Shown piece after piece: positions 51,963 through 60,129 of a DNA stretch of 64,000 bases. The stretch's first letter is position 1. The number at the start of each line of letters is the position of its first letter. The translations under genes and the position numbers were made by a program. The notes under the pieces were generated by a model. It did not search any database. It was not told the DNA's origin and saw only the letters and a list, made by a program, of their open reading frames with translations. The DNA lies in contig CAJURT010000019.1 in NCBI GenBank assembly GCA_910588875.1, forward strand, positions 1 through 64,000, in the 5' to 3' direction. Source of the DNA: an uncultured Lachnospiraceae bacterium (lineage in GTDB: Bacteria; Bacillota; Clostridia; Lachnospirales; Lachnospiraceae).

Positions 51963-52002
51963 CTTTTTGGTTCTCCTCTCTTTCTCTTTCCATTCATCTG
52001 CC

Positions 52003-52031
52003 ATTATATGTCATTTTGCCTGTTTTTACAA
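52003..52031 (-). promoter_or_regulatory. predicted lacLM promoter
   Basis: On the minus strand, TTGTAA (52026-52031), a 17-nt spacer and TATAAT (52003-52008), about 35 nt before the lacL start codon. Confidence 0.75.
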
Positions 52032-52110
52032 GGTGAAGTTAAAGGGACAAACACGCGCTTAAGACTCCCTTTTCGGATACCTGCGCTCCGTTCGTCCCCC
52101 CTCCTAAACG

Positions 52111-52168
52111 AAAAAATAACGCCAGCACTTTCTATCTTTCATGGCCTAAAGATAGAAAGACTGACGCT
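52111..52168 (-). terminator. terminator of the amino-acid ABC operon
   Basis: A long stem-loop: 12 perfect base pairs (52128-52139 with 52148-52159) extended by 8 more (52118-52125 with 52161-52168, two G-U pairs). On the minus strand it is followed by ATTTTTT, 22 nt after the ATPase stop codon. Confidence 0.85.
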
Positions 52169-52190
52169 TATCCCCTTGTCCACAGAGGGC

Positions 52191-52940
52191 TTATCCCTGA
52201 ATAAACCGGCTCAAAAACTCCTGTGTCTTCGCCTTTTTCGGGTTTCCGAAGATCTCCTCCGGGCTTCCCTCTTCTTCAATCACCCCGTCCGCCATGAACA
52301 CCACATGGCTGGATACGTCCCGGGCAAATGCCATCTCATGGGTCACGATGATCATCGTGATCCCCTCCCTGGCAAGTGTCCGCATTACCGCCAGCACTTC
52401 TCCCACCATCTGGGGATCCAGGGCTGAGGTCGGCTCGTCAAACAGCAGGACCTCCGGCTCCATGGCCAGGGCACGGGCAATCGCCACCCGCTGCTTCTGC
52501 CCGCCGGAGATCTGCCGCGGCTTGGCATTGATGTAGGGCGCCATGCCAACCTTTTCCAGATAGCGCATGGCATTTTTCTTCGCCTCTTCCCTGCCCTTCT
52601 TAAGGACTTTTGTCTGGCCGACCATGCAGTTTTCCAGCACGGTCATATTGTTAAACAGGTTAAAACTCTGGAACACCATGCCCACCCGGGAACGATAAGC
52701 CGGTACGTTGACGCCATGATCTGTGATATCCTTCTCATGGTACAAAATCTCCCCTGTCGTCGGCGTTTCCAACATATTGATGCACCGCAGAAGCGTGGAT
52801 TTCCCGGATCCGGAAGCGCCGATGATACAGGTCACGTCCCCGGTGTCCACCTGGAAATCAATGTCCCGCAGCACCACATGTTTCCCGAAGGCCTTGCTTA
52901 AGTGGCGCACCTCCAACACATGTCCGTTCTCAGCCATCAT
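52191..52940 (-). CDS. polar amino-acid ABC transporter ATPase
   Basis: A 249-residue GlnQ/HisP-type ATPase. Walker A is GASGSGKST, the Q-loop is in VGMVFQSFNLF, the signature is ISGGQKQRVAIARA and Walker B is VLLFDEPTSALD, followed by IIVTHEM. It energises uptake by the permease and binding protein of the same operon. Two adjacent ATGs start the gene; the first overlaps the permease stop as ATGA. Confidence 0.94.
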   Translation of the reverse strand: MMAENGHVLEVRHLSKAFGKHVVLRDIDFQVDTGDVTCIIGASGSGKSTLLRCINMLETPTTGEILYHEKDITDHGVNVPAYRSRVGMVFQSFNLFNNMTVLENCMVGQTKVLKKGREEAKKNAMRYLEKVGMAPYINAKPRQISGGQKQRVAIARALAMEPEVLLFDEPTSALDPQMVGEVLAVMRTLAREGITMIIVTHEMAFARDVSSHVVFMADGVIEEEGSPEEIFGNPKKAKTQEFLSRFIQG

Positions 52941-53728
52941 TTCCCCTCCTTCTTCTCATCCGGGTACTTGTACATCCCGCTGGTATGCGCCAGGGTGTCT
53001 GTTGTCGCTAAGTCATAATTATCCGAGCCATCCATCCGGTTCTCCATCCAGCGCAGGATCCGGGAACAGGTAAAGGTCATGACAAAGTACACGATCATGG
53101 TTATGGTATAGGTCTCAAAATTCATGTAAAGCGCTCCGGCCGCTGCCTTTGTCTTATACAGCAGTTCCGCCACGCCGATCACGGAAAGGACACAGCTGTC
53201 CTTAATGTTGATAATCAGGTTGTTGCCGATCTGGGGCATGATGTTACGCAGGGCCTGGGGCAGGATCACATACAGCATCAGCTGCACATGAGTCATACCG
53301 ATGGCCTTGGCCCCCTCTGTCTGGCCAGAATCAATCGAAAGAATCCCTCCCCGGACCGTCTCTGCCATGTAAGCCCCTGTATTGATGGACAGGATAAAAT
53401 ATGCCGACTGCCGCATGGAGGGATTAAAACCCATCAGCGGAAACAGGCCATAATAAATAAACATCGCCTGAGCCATCATAGGCGTGCCCCGGAAAAATTC
53501 CACATAGGCATTCAAGATCAGCTTCACCAGCCATAACCCGCCTTTTTTCACCGGATTATCCTTCTGCTGTGTGGGAATCGTCTGCACGATTCCCACGGCA
53601 AAGCCAATGATACATCCAATTAAAGTCCCCACCAACGCAATCTGCAGGCTGACTCCCGCACCTTGCAGCATCGACATTCCATAGCGTTCAAACACCGCCA
53701 TCACGCGGCCAAGAAAATCTGTTGGCAT
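52937..53728 (-). CDS. polar amino-acid ABC transporter permease
   Basis: A 263-residue membrane protein of the HisM/GlnP family. Several transmembrane spans enclose the EAA-type cytoplasmic loop SGQTEGAKAIGMTHVQLMLYVILPQALR, which contacts the ATPase. A single permease gene means it probably works as a homodimer. The C-terminal tail is hydrophilic. The spacing to the binding-protein gene is 50 nt. Confidence 0.93.
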   Translation of the reverse strand: MPTDFLGRVMAVFERYGMSMLQGAGVSLQIALVGTLIGCIIGFAVGIVQTIPTQQKDNPVKKGGLWLVKLILNAYVEFFRGTPMMAQAMFIYYGLFPLMGFNPSMRQSAYFILSINTGAYMAETVRGGILSIDSGQTEGAKAIGMTHVQLMLYVILPQALRNIMPQIGNNLIINIKDSCVLSVIGVAELLYKTKAAAGALYMNFETYTITMIVYFVMTFTCSRILRWMENRMDGSDNYDLATTDTLAHTSGMYKYPDEKKEGK

Positions 53729-53778
53729 ATTCCTTTCTCCTTAGCAGCCGGGTATCCCGGCATATTCCTGAATGTGTC

Positions 53779-54714
53779 TTAATTCGCCAGAGGCTGAACT
53801 GAGATCGCCTCATCCATCATTTCGGAAAAATCATCCTTCGTCATCTTGCCAAGAACGCTGTCAATGGCTGTCTTTAACTCGGTATTGCCCTTTTTGATGG
53901 AAATGCCGATATTGATGTCCTCTTCTGTCACCTGGAAATCATCCTCGCCGCCGCCGAACTCCAGCATTACAAAATCCGGATAAGCCACCAGGGCGCCCTT
54001 GCCGGTCGGCTGATCCGTAACCACCAGATCGCATTTATCTGCGTTTAAAGACATCAGCATGTCCGGTGCGCTCGCTGTAGCTGCCAGGATATTGGCATCC
54101 TCAATCTGCGGCAGGCAGTTCTGATACCAGATCGTGCTCTGCTGGGAGGTGCAGGTGGCACCGGCCAGATCTGCCACGCTCTTGGCATTCTCATATTTAC
54201 TGCCTTTCTTCACCAGGGTAACAATCGAAGCATAATAGTAGGGCTCACTGAAATCCACTGCCTGAAGCCGCTCTGCCGTTATCGACTGGCCGGCAATGAC
54301 ACAATCCGCCTGTCCGCTCTGCAGCGCCGGGATCAGGGAATCCCAGTCCAGACGGACAATCTGCAGATCATAGTCCAACTCCTCACAGATCTTCTTTGCC
54401 ATCATCACATCATATCCATAAGCAAACTCATTGCTGTCTGCGATGGGAACCGCCCCGTTGGCATCATCCGGCTGGCTCCAGTTATAGGGTGCATAAGCGC
54501 ACTCCATGGCTACCCGAAGCACCTTCTTCTCCCCGGATTCCTCCGTATCGCCGGACTCTGCCTTCGCCTCTTCCTTCGCTGCCTCGCTCCCTGCCGCCTC
54601 ATTGCCTGCAGCCGCCTTCGTCTCCGGGGCACTGCCGCCCCCGCAGGCGCTTAAGGAAAGCAGTGTCACTGCCGCCATCGCCAATGCTGCCAACTGTCTT
54701 GCTGTCTTTTTCAT
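53779..54714 (-). CDS. polar amino-acid ABC transporter substrate-binding lipoprotein
   Basis: A 311-residue lipoprotein. The lipobox is LLSLSACGGGS (Cys near 24), followed by a Glu/Ala-rich linker to about 60 and a family 3 solute-binding domain (VAMECAYAPYNW, FAYGYDVMMAKKICEELDYD, DWDSLIPALQSGQADCVIAG, RLQAVDFSEPYY). The substrate is a polar amino acid; which one cannot be told. It is the first gene of the operon, with AAAGGAGAGG before the ATG. Confidence 0.93.
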   Translation of the reverse strand: MKKTARQLAALAMAAVTLLSLSACGGGSAPETKAAAGNEAAGSEAAKEEAKAESGDTEESGEKKVLRVAMECAYAPYNWSQPDDANGAVPIADSNEFAYGYDVMMAKKICEELDYDLQIVRLDWDSLIPALQSGQADCVIAGQSITAERLQAVDFSEPYYYASIVTLVKKGSKYENAKSVADLAGATCTSQQSTIWYQNCLPQIEDANILAATASAPDMLMSLNADKCDLVVTDQPTGKGALVAYPDFVMLEFGGGEDDFQVTEEDINIGISIKKGNTELKTAIDSVLGKMTKDDFSEMMDEAISVQPLAN

Positions 54715-54770
54715 AATTTTCCTCTCCTTTTGTTAAAATAAAAGCTTTCTTGTGAAGGTGATATCACAAA

Positions 54771-54800
54771 AAGAAGCCCCATCAAGGTTTCAGGCTTCTT
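54771..54800 (-). promoter_or_regulatory. hairpin with U-tract in the leader of the amino-acid ABC operon
   Basis: An 8-bp stem (54771-54778 with 54793-54800) followed by TTTTTG on the minus strand, starting about 10 nt after the predicted transcription start and 55 nt before the first gene. It looks like a terminator placed between promoter and gene. No riboswitch or T-box class was recognised upstream, and the space is too small for one. Confidence 0.6.
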
Positions 54801-54811
54801 TGCTCTGCCTC

Positions 54812-54840
54812 ATTTTACTATGGATGCTACTGTTTGTCAA
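54812..54840 (-). promoter_or_regulatory. promoter of the amino-acid ABC operon
   Basis: On the minus strand, TTGACA (54835-54840, perfect -35), a 17-nt spacer and TAAAAT (54812-54817). Confidence 0.8.
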
Positions 54841-54878
54841 TTGCAAACAAAAGCAATTTGCCTGGAAAAGGTCATCCC

Positions 54879-55093
54879 GTTACTGTTCACCCCCAATGTC
54901 AGTAAGTTAGGTTGTTCCAAAGGGTTCGCGAAGCACAGCTAAGGAAACGGGGAGAGAAGCCATCGGAAAGGGTTTGCTGCTTTTTCCGGTTTCGAGATCA
55001 AGAATTCCTAAAATTTCCGATGGCTTCTCTCCCCGTTTCCTTGGCTGTGCTTCGCGAACCCTTAACTTACTGACATTGCCTGTGAACAGTAAC
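54879..55093. mobile_element. MITE-like 215-bp palindromic element with 7-bp target duplication
   Basis: The ends are perfect 12-bp inverted repeats (54879-54890 with 55082-55093). Inside are further paired blocks: 15 bp (54895-54909 with 55063-55077) and 49 bp with one T/G mismatch (54921-54969 with 55014-55062). There is an 11-nt asymmetric insert and a central loop of about 44 nt. GTCATCC occurs at both flanks (54871-54877 and 55094-55100), as a target-site duplication would. It encodes no protein. It sits right against the stop codon of the UppS-like gene, so its hairpin may also end that transcript. Confidence 0.75.
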
Positions 55094-55094
55094 G

Positions 55095-55724
55095 TCATCC
55101 TCCCAAAGTAATGTCCTGCTCTCCATACCAGGCGATGGCATCATAAACATGCCGGGGGGTAAAATCCGGCCAGTAATCATCGACCACATAGATATCCGCA
55201 TATACCGACTGCACCGGAAGGAAGCCGGACAGCCTCCTCCGCCCGCCCCACCGGATCACCAAATCAACCCTTGATACCTCTGCCGAACCCATAGCCGGCC
55301 CAATGCTCCCTTTACGGAAGCCCAGATCCCATTCGTAACTGTAGTTAACCAAAAAATTGATCTTGATTCCGCCCTTCCCAAAACAGTGCCTGGTTGTGTA
55401 GGGGAGCAATTCCTTCGGAAACATGGCGGAATTGGTGTTTCCCAAAACCAACAACTCTGCATCTTCCCCTGACAAAAAGTCAACCGCCCTGACACAGGCA
55501 TCGGAAAAGGCAATCCGTTGTACGGACGGACGTTTGGTATTGTCCACGGTAAAGCCATAGAAGGTAAGTTCCTGCACTCCCAAACCCCGGCATATGTGGT
55601 AAAGTTCCATCCCCGGAGCAATCCCATGCCCATATCCCTCTTCCTTTGCCATCCTCTTCTCAAACGCCCACCGGCGGTTGCCGTCGGGAATAATGCCTAT
55701 ATGTCTGGGTAACCTCTTCATCAT
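55095..55724 (-). CDS. undecaprenyl diphosphate synthase family protein
   Basis: A 209-residue cis-prenyltransferase homolog. The N-terminal substrate site HIGIIPDGNRRWA has the catalytic aspartate, and the C-terminal DLVIRWGGRRRLSGFLPVQS keeps the IPP-binding arginines and serine. The acidic residue before YWPDF is aspartate (ADIYVVDDYWPDF) where UppS usually has glutamate. The protein is shorter than normal UppS (about 240-250). It is probably a paralog with its own product, not the essential housekeeping enzyme. The stop codon lies in the 7-bp duplication next to the palindromic element. Confidence 0.82.
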   Translation of the reverse strand: MMKRLPRHIGIIPDGNRRWAFEKRMAKEEGYGHGIAPGMELYHICRGLGVQELTFYGFTVDNTKRPSVQRIAFSDACVRAVDFLSGEDAELLVLGNTNSAMFPKELLPYTTRHCFGKGGIKINFLVNYSYEWDLGFRKGSIGPAMGSAEVSRVDLVIRWGGRRRLSGFLPVQSVYADIYVVDDYWPDFTPRHVYDAIAWYGEQDITLGG

Positions 55725-55804
55725 CTATATTCCTTCCGTCCTCCATGGATTTTTTCACTACTCCTATTATACCCATTTCTTGTCCTGGCAAACGGAAGGC
55801 CGCC

Positions 55805-57235
55805 TTAATGCCCATACCGGAATCCCTTCCACCGGTTAATGATTATTTCCCCTGCATCCCTTCTTTCCTTTACAGGCTCTGCCAATCCCCCCTGTTCCCT
55901 CCAAAGGCGTTTCATAATCGCCCGGTAAGAAGGAACCAGGAACAGATCCGCCGCAATCCACGCACAGGGACTGGCGAAGCAAACCGCCGTATACCCGAAG
56001 TAAGGCACCAGCAAAAATCCCACACCGGCACGGGCAGCCATCTCGCACACCCCGGCCAGGACGGCCCTCTTGGAATACCCCATCCCCTGGATGGTAAAAC
56101 GCACCACATTTACCAGCACCAGAGGAATAAAAAACGTTGCCGTGGTCAGCAAATACTGCCTGACCTGCCCCAGGATCTGTACTTCGTCAGCATCCAGAAA
56201 CAGCAGGGCAATCTGGTCACCGAAGCAAAACAGCACTGCCAGCGCCAGCACTGCGTAAGCCGCCCCCATCAGAACCGCCGCCTTCATGCCCTCCTCCAGC
56301 CGTTCCAGCTGCCGGGCACCGATATTCTGACCTCCATAGGTGGCCATGGTGGAACCCAATGCATCAAAGGGGCAGCAGAAAAACATGCCGATCTTTGAGG
56401 CTGCGGTCATCGCTGCCACTGACATGGAACCCAGGCCGTTGACTGCCACCTGCAGCACCATGCTTCCGACCGCCGTGATAGAATACTGCAATCCCATGGG
56501 AATCCCGATCCCGCACAGAATCTTCATAATGCTCCCGTTTGGCTTTGCTTCCTCTCTCGTCATCCGCAGGATCTCGTATTTTTTTACCATAAAAGCCAGG
56601 CAGGCAGCCCCGGAGATTGCCTGGGAAACCACCGTCGCCCAGGCAGCCCCGGCCACCCCCATTTTCAGCACCACAATGGTAAACAAATCCAAAACCACAT
56701 TCATCAGGGAAGACATGACCAGAAAATAAAGGGGCGTCCTGCTGTCCCCTAAGGACCGGATAATCCCGGATCCCATATTGTAGAGATAAGTTGCCGGAAT
56801 CCCCAGGAATATCACAAAAATATAGGCATATGCACCGTCTATGATATCCTCCGGCGTATTCATCCACAGCAGGATCCTGCGGCAGTGCAGGCATACCAGG
56901 GTGGTCATCACCACCGCAAATCCAACGGCCAGCCACGCCCCGTTAGCCGCAAATCTGCGGAGTTCACTAAAACTCTTTTCCCCGAACTTCTGGGCCACCG
57001 GGATGGCAAAGCCATTGCACACTCCCATGCAGAACCCGATAATCATGAAATTGATGGAGCCGGTGGAACCGACCGATGCCAGGGCTTTGACCCCCAAATA
57101 ATTCCCCACAATGATCGTATCTACCATATTATAGAGCTGCTGAAACAAAAGCCCGAAAACCATGGGCACAAAAAAGCCGAAAATCAACCTTACCGGAGAT
57201 CCTGTTGTCATATCTTTTACCGCAGTATTTGCCAT
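55805..57235 (-). CDS. MATE family multidrug efflux protein
   Basis: A 476-residue inner-membrane antiporter with about twelve transmembrane helices in two similar halves. The N-terminal GSPVRLIFGFFVPMVFGLLFQQLYNMVDTIIVG is a clear MATE signature. It exports drugs or metabolites in exchange for sodium or protons. GTGAGGAAT lies before the ATG. It seems to be a single gene. Confidence 0.93.
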   Translation of the reverse strand: MANTAVKDMTTGSPVRLIFGFFVPMVFGLLFQQLYNMVDTIIVGNYLGVKALASVGSTGSINFMIIGFCMGVCNGFAIPVAQKFGEKSFSELRRFAANGAWLAVGFAVVMTTLVCLHCRRILLWMNTPEDIIDGAYAYIFVIFLGIPATYLYNMGSGIIRSLGDSRTPLYFLVMSSLMNVVLDLFTIVVLKMGVAGAAWATVVSQAISGAACLAFMVKKYEILRMTREEAKPNGSIMKILCGIGIPMGLQYSITAVGSMVLQVAVNGLGSMSVAAMTAASKIGMFFCCPFDALGSTMATYGGQNIGARQLERLEEGMKAAVLMGAAYAVLALAVLFCFGDQIALLFLDADEVQILGQVRQYLLTTATFFIPLVLVNVVRFTIQGMGYSKRAVLAGVCEMAARAGVGFLLVPYFGYTAVCFASPCAWIAADLFLVPSYRAIMKRLWREQGGLAEPVKERRDAGEIIINRWKGFRYGH

Positions 57236-57474
57236 ATTGATTCCTCACTTATTCCTTTCATAACCTGTGATTTCTCCCACCCGGGAATGCCATGAGAAAA
57301 TGTCACACCACAAATTTCAGTAACCTAATTTACTCCATTCCTCCCGAAAAATCAATCGACTAAATGACTAATTTTTGTTGATCGTTTTCGCAGTTACTGG
57401 TTGTTTTTATTTTGCTTTAGGGCATACAAGCCCACTTCGGTCGTTGCTAAACGAATGCCACTGGCACTCAGCAA

Positions 57475-57707
57475 CCTCGCAGAGCGTTTTTGTTTCACAA
57501 GACGCAATTTCCTATGTGAAAAAGAATCCTGCTTCGCAGGATTCTCCGCCTGCGGCGGGTCGCTTCAGCGACATGATTCCTTTCCGCCGCAGGCATTGGC
57601 TCACTTAGCGAATGCAATGAGCTTAGTGAACAAGCCCACACCGTGTTGCGATCCTCGCGGAGCGTTTTTATATCATAGGACGCACTTTCCTATGATATAA
57701 GAAAAAA
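57475..57707. repeat. palindrome-rich spacer with two related repeat units
   Basis: Two imperfect copies, 57475-57524 and 57653-57707, share CCTCGCrGAGCGTTTTT, GACGCA and TTTCCTATG. In the second, TATATCATAGGA (57669-57680) pairs perfectly with 57688-57699; in the first the same position pairs as TTTCACA/TGTGAAA. Between them is a perfect 9-bp hairpin (57524-57532 with 57536-57544) and TTCGC-rich sequence. No gene is visible between 57236 and 57716. Confidence 0.7.
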
Positions 57708-57726
57708 GCAGGCGATTCACGCCTGC
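57708..57726 (-). terminator. terminator overlapping the antiporter stop codon
   Basis: A 7-bp stem GCAGGCG/CGCCTGC (57708-57714 with 57720-57726) followed by TTTTTT on the minus strand. The stem includes the last codons of the antiporter gene. Confidence 0.85.
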
Positions 57727-59003
57727 CCCACTTTCATGGTTTTGCTTCTCTTTCCTGTCTCTTTTCTTTTCCCTTTCTCCTGGCATTCCTCCACGGACTT
57801 TGCTATCGCCGGCTTGATAGAGCCTGACAGGAAAAACGAAGCCTTCGCGCAGGCCGGACCCACCAACTCATACAATACCGATGACGACAGTATAATGGTC
57901 AGAAGCATATCTCCGATCTCTGCCGGCAGCAGTCGCTTGCCCAGAAATGCCAGCCCGATGGCAACCCCTGCCTGCGGGATCAGAGCCAGCCCCAGATAAT
58001 TCCGGATATTGGCCGGCATACCGGTCAGAACACAGCCGAGATAAGCGCCGGAATATTTCCCCACAATCCGAATCAGGAAGTAGCTTGCTCCGATCACTCC
58101 CGCAGTTTTTATTGCCCCCAAATCCAGGTTCATGCCGGATATGATAAAAAACATGCTCATAATCGGCGGTGTGAAATGATTGATCTGTTTAAACAGTTTC
58201 CGGTCATCCTTCAGGTTCATATAGACAGCGCCGAATACCATGCAGGAAAGCAGCGGGGAGAGTCCAAAGATCGCCCCAATGCCAGAAAGCGCCAGCAGCA
58301 TTGCAATGGTCAGAATCAGCCTGTTATCCTTGCTCCTTGCCGGAGTCAGAAGCCGCGACAAGAAGAAAGCACAGGCAGCCCCCAGAACCATCCCGGCCGC
58401 ATTTCCCATAATGGGAACAAAAATATCAGACAATGTGATATGTCCGTCCGTTCCGGCATTGACCACGGCAACCACTACACTGTAGATCAGAAGACACACC
58501 ACATCATCCAATGCCACCACCTGCAGCAATGTAGTCACATACTCTCCCCGGGCATGGTACTGGTGGATCGTCATCATGGTGCTGGCCGGCGCCGTGGCCG
58601 TGGCAATCGCCCCGAGAATCAAGGCAAAATTCCCATTCACATGGAACAAAAACCTCATGGAAAATGTCACCAGCACCCCTGCTGCCACAGCTTCCAGAAC
58701 CGTAATCAGGATGATCCGAGGCCCTGCCTCCTGGATAACCTCCCTTTTAAAGAACTTCCCGACGCCGAAGGCAATGAAAGCCAGCGCAATATCACTCATA
58801 AATCCCATATGAGATAAAATGTCCTCCGGAATCAGACGCAGGCAGCCCGGACCAATCAGAACACCTGCGATAATATAACCACTGACATTCGGCAGACGCA
58901 GATACTTTGTCAGCCTGGTCACTAAAAAGCCGGCAAACAGAATTATTGCCAGCGAGCAAAGCACGATTGTCGATTCATCCATGTTTCCATAAAAAAACTG
59001 CAT
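57717..59003 (-). CDS. cation/proton antiporter (CPA2/Kef type)
   Basis: A 428-residue membrane protein of the Na+/H+ exchanger domain family with about twelve transmembrane spans (LPNVSGYIIAGVLIGP, TATAPASTMMTIHQYHARG, ALDDVVCLLIYSVVVA are typical). It lacks TrkA-N or TrkA-C nucleotide-binding domains and ends in a short basic tail. It should exchange Na+ or K+ for protons. The ATG at 59003 has AGGGGG 9 nt upstream. It is divergent from a LysR gene. Confidence 0.9.
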   Translation of the reverse strand: MQFFYGNMDESTIVLCSLAIILFAGFLVTRLTKYLRLPNVSGYIIAGVLIGPGCLRLIPEDILSHMGFMSDIALAFIAFGVGKFFKREVIQEAGPRIILITVLEAVAAGVLVTFSMRFLFHVNGNFALILGAIATATAPASTMMTIHQYHARGEYVTTLLQVVALDDVVCLLIYSVVVAVVNAGTDGHITLSDIFVPIMGNAAGMVLGAACAFFLSRLLTPARSKDNRLILTIAMLLALSGIGAIFGLSPLLSCMVFGAVYMNLKDDRKLFKQINHFTPPIMSMFFIISGMNLDLGAIKTAGVIGASYFLIRIVGKYSGAYLGCVLTGMPANIRNYLGLALIPQAGVAIGLAFLGKRLLPAEIGDMLLTIILSSSVLYELVGPACAKASFFLSGSIKPAIAKSVEECQEKGKRKETGKRSKTMKVGQA

Positions 59004-59060
59004 TTTTATTTCCCCCTGCTGCATTCTTTTTTCTTGTACCGTCTTCTTGGCGGTGCTATA

Positions 59061-59089
59061 ATTATAGCAGCAATCTCCATAAATACAAA
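59061..59089 (-). promoter_or_regulatory. predicted antiporter promoter
   Basis: On the minus strand, TTTGTA (59084-59089), a 17-nt spacer and TATAAT (59061-59066). The -10 is inside a perfect 16-bp palindrome (59054-59069), and the -35 lies in the LysR-type inverted repeat. Confidence 0.6.
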
Positions 59090-59105
59090 TTATTAGTTTT
59101 TGTAT
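59083..59105. promoter_or_regulatory. candidate LysR operator
   Basis: The interrupted palindrome ATACAAA...TTTTGTAT (23 bp) contains a T-N11-A-type LysR box. It lies 36 nt before the LysR start and over the -35 of the divergent antiporter promoter. Confidence 0.55.
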
Positions 59106-59140
59106 CCTAATAACAAATCATGATACCAGGAGGATTCCCT

Positions 59141-60043
59141 ATGATGGACGCCAAACTCGAGACCTTGCTGAAGGTCAACGAAACCAGGAACTTTACCAGA
59201 GCCGCCAAGCTTCTTTCGCTGACCCAGCCTGCCGTCAGCCAGCACATCCGCCAACTCGAACACGATCTGAAGGTCAGCCTGTTCATCCGGGGAGAAGGCG
59301 CTCTAAAGCTGACTCCTGAAGGAGAAATCGCCGTCAAATACGCCCGGAGAATCGAGAATCTGTATCAGAACCTCGAGCAGGCCCTGCAAGACGAAAAAAA
59401 GAACCTCACCCGGCTCTCCGTCGGCGTCACTCACACCTCAGAGAGCAATATCATTGTGGAGGTCCTTGCCAAATACAGCAGCCTTGCCGAGAACTGCAAG
59501 ATAACGATTCTTTCTGATACCATAAATAATCTTTATTATAAACTAAAAACCTATGAACTGGATATCGCCATTGTGGAGGGAAAAATTGTCGATTCCAATT
59601 TCAATAAAGTGCTTTTGGATACCGATTCCCTGATCCTGGCTGTATCCAAAGACCACCCACTGGCGCAAAAAAGCATCGTTACCCTGGAAGAACTGAAGAA
59701 GCAAAAGCTGATATTGCGCCTGCCGGATTCTGCCACACGCAACCTCTTCGCCTCCCATCTGGAAAGCAACAACCAGACATTGGACGAATTCAATGTCATA
59801 TTAGAGGTAGACAATGTCGCCACCATCAAGGACCTGGTCCGCAGAAATTTCGGCGTCTCCATCCTTCCCCGAAGCACCTTTGCCTCTGAACTGCGCAAGG
59901 GCAAGATGGCCGGACTTCCCATTGAGAACCTCAGTATGACCCGCGAGATCAACATTGTCTACCATCGGGACTTTGCCCACGCGGATATGCTGCAGGAGAT
60001 CACCAAGCTTTACTATCAGTATTCACGCAAAAAGTATTCCTGA
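59141..60043 (+). CDS. LysR family transcriptional regulator
   Basis: A 300-residue LysR regulator. The N-terminal winged helix is LLKVNETRNFTRAAKLLSLTQPAVSQHIRQLEHDL, and the effector-binding domain runs from about residue 90 to the end. AGGAGG lies 7 nt before the first of two adjacent ATGs. The 23-bp palindrome upstream fits control of itself and of the divergent antiporter. The solute-binding lipoprotein gene follows in the same direction. Confidence 0.92.
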   Translation: MMDAKLETLLKVNETRNFTRAAKLLSLTQPAVSQHIRQLEHDLKVSLFIRGEGALKLTPEGEIAVKYARRIENLYQNLEQALQDEKKNLTRLSVGVTHTSESNIIVEVLAKYSSLAENCKITILSDTINNLYYKLKTYELDIAIVEGKIVDSNFNKVLLDTDSLILAVSKDHPLAQKSIVTLEELKKQKLILRLPDSATRNLFASHLESNNQTLDEFNVILEVDNVATIKDLVRRNFGVSILPRSTFASELRKGKMAGLPIENLSMTREINIVYHRDFAHADMLQEITKLYYQYSRKKYS

Positions 60044-60129
60044 ATCCTTCCCGTCACCAAACTTTATTTCACAAGCGCTCCTCCGGATTCATATCATGTA
60101 ATATTAAAGAATGTCATTCAGGAGGAATT

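Noticed and set aside
54879..55093. Retron msr-msd or a large structured ncRNA
   Set aside because: There is no reverse transcriptase gene nearby, and the target duplication and terminal repeats fit a MITE better.
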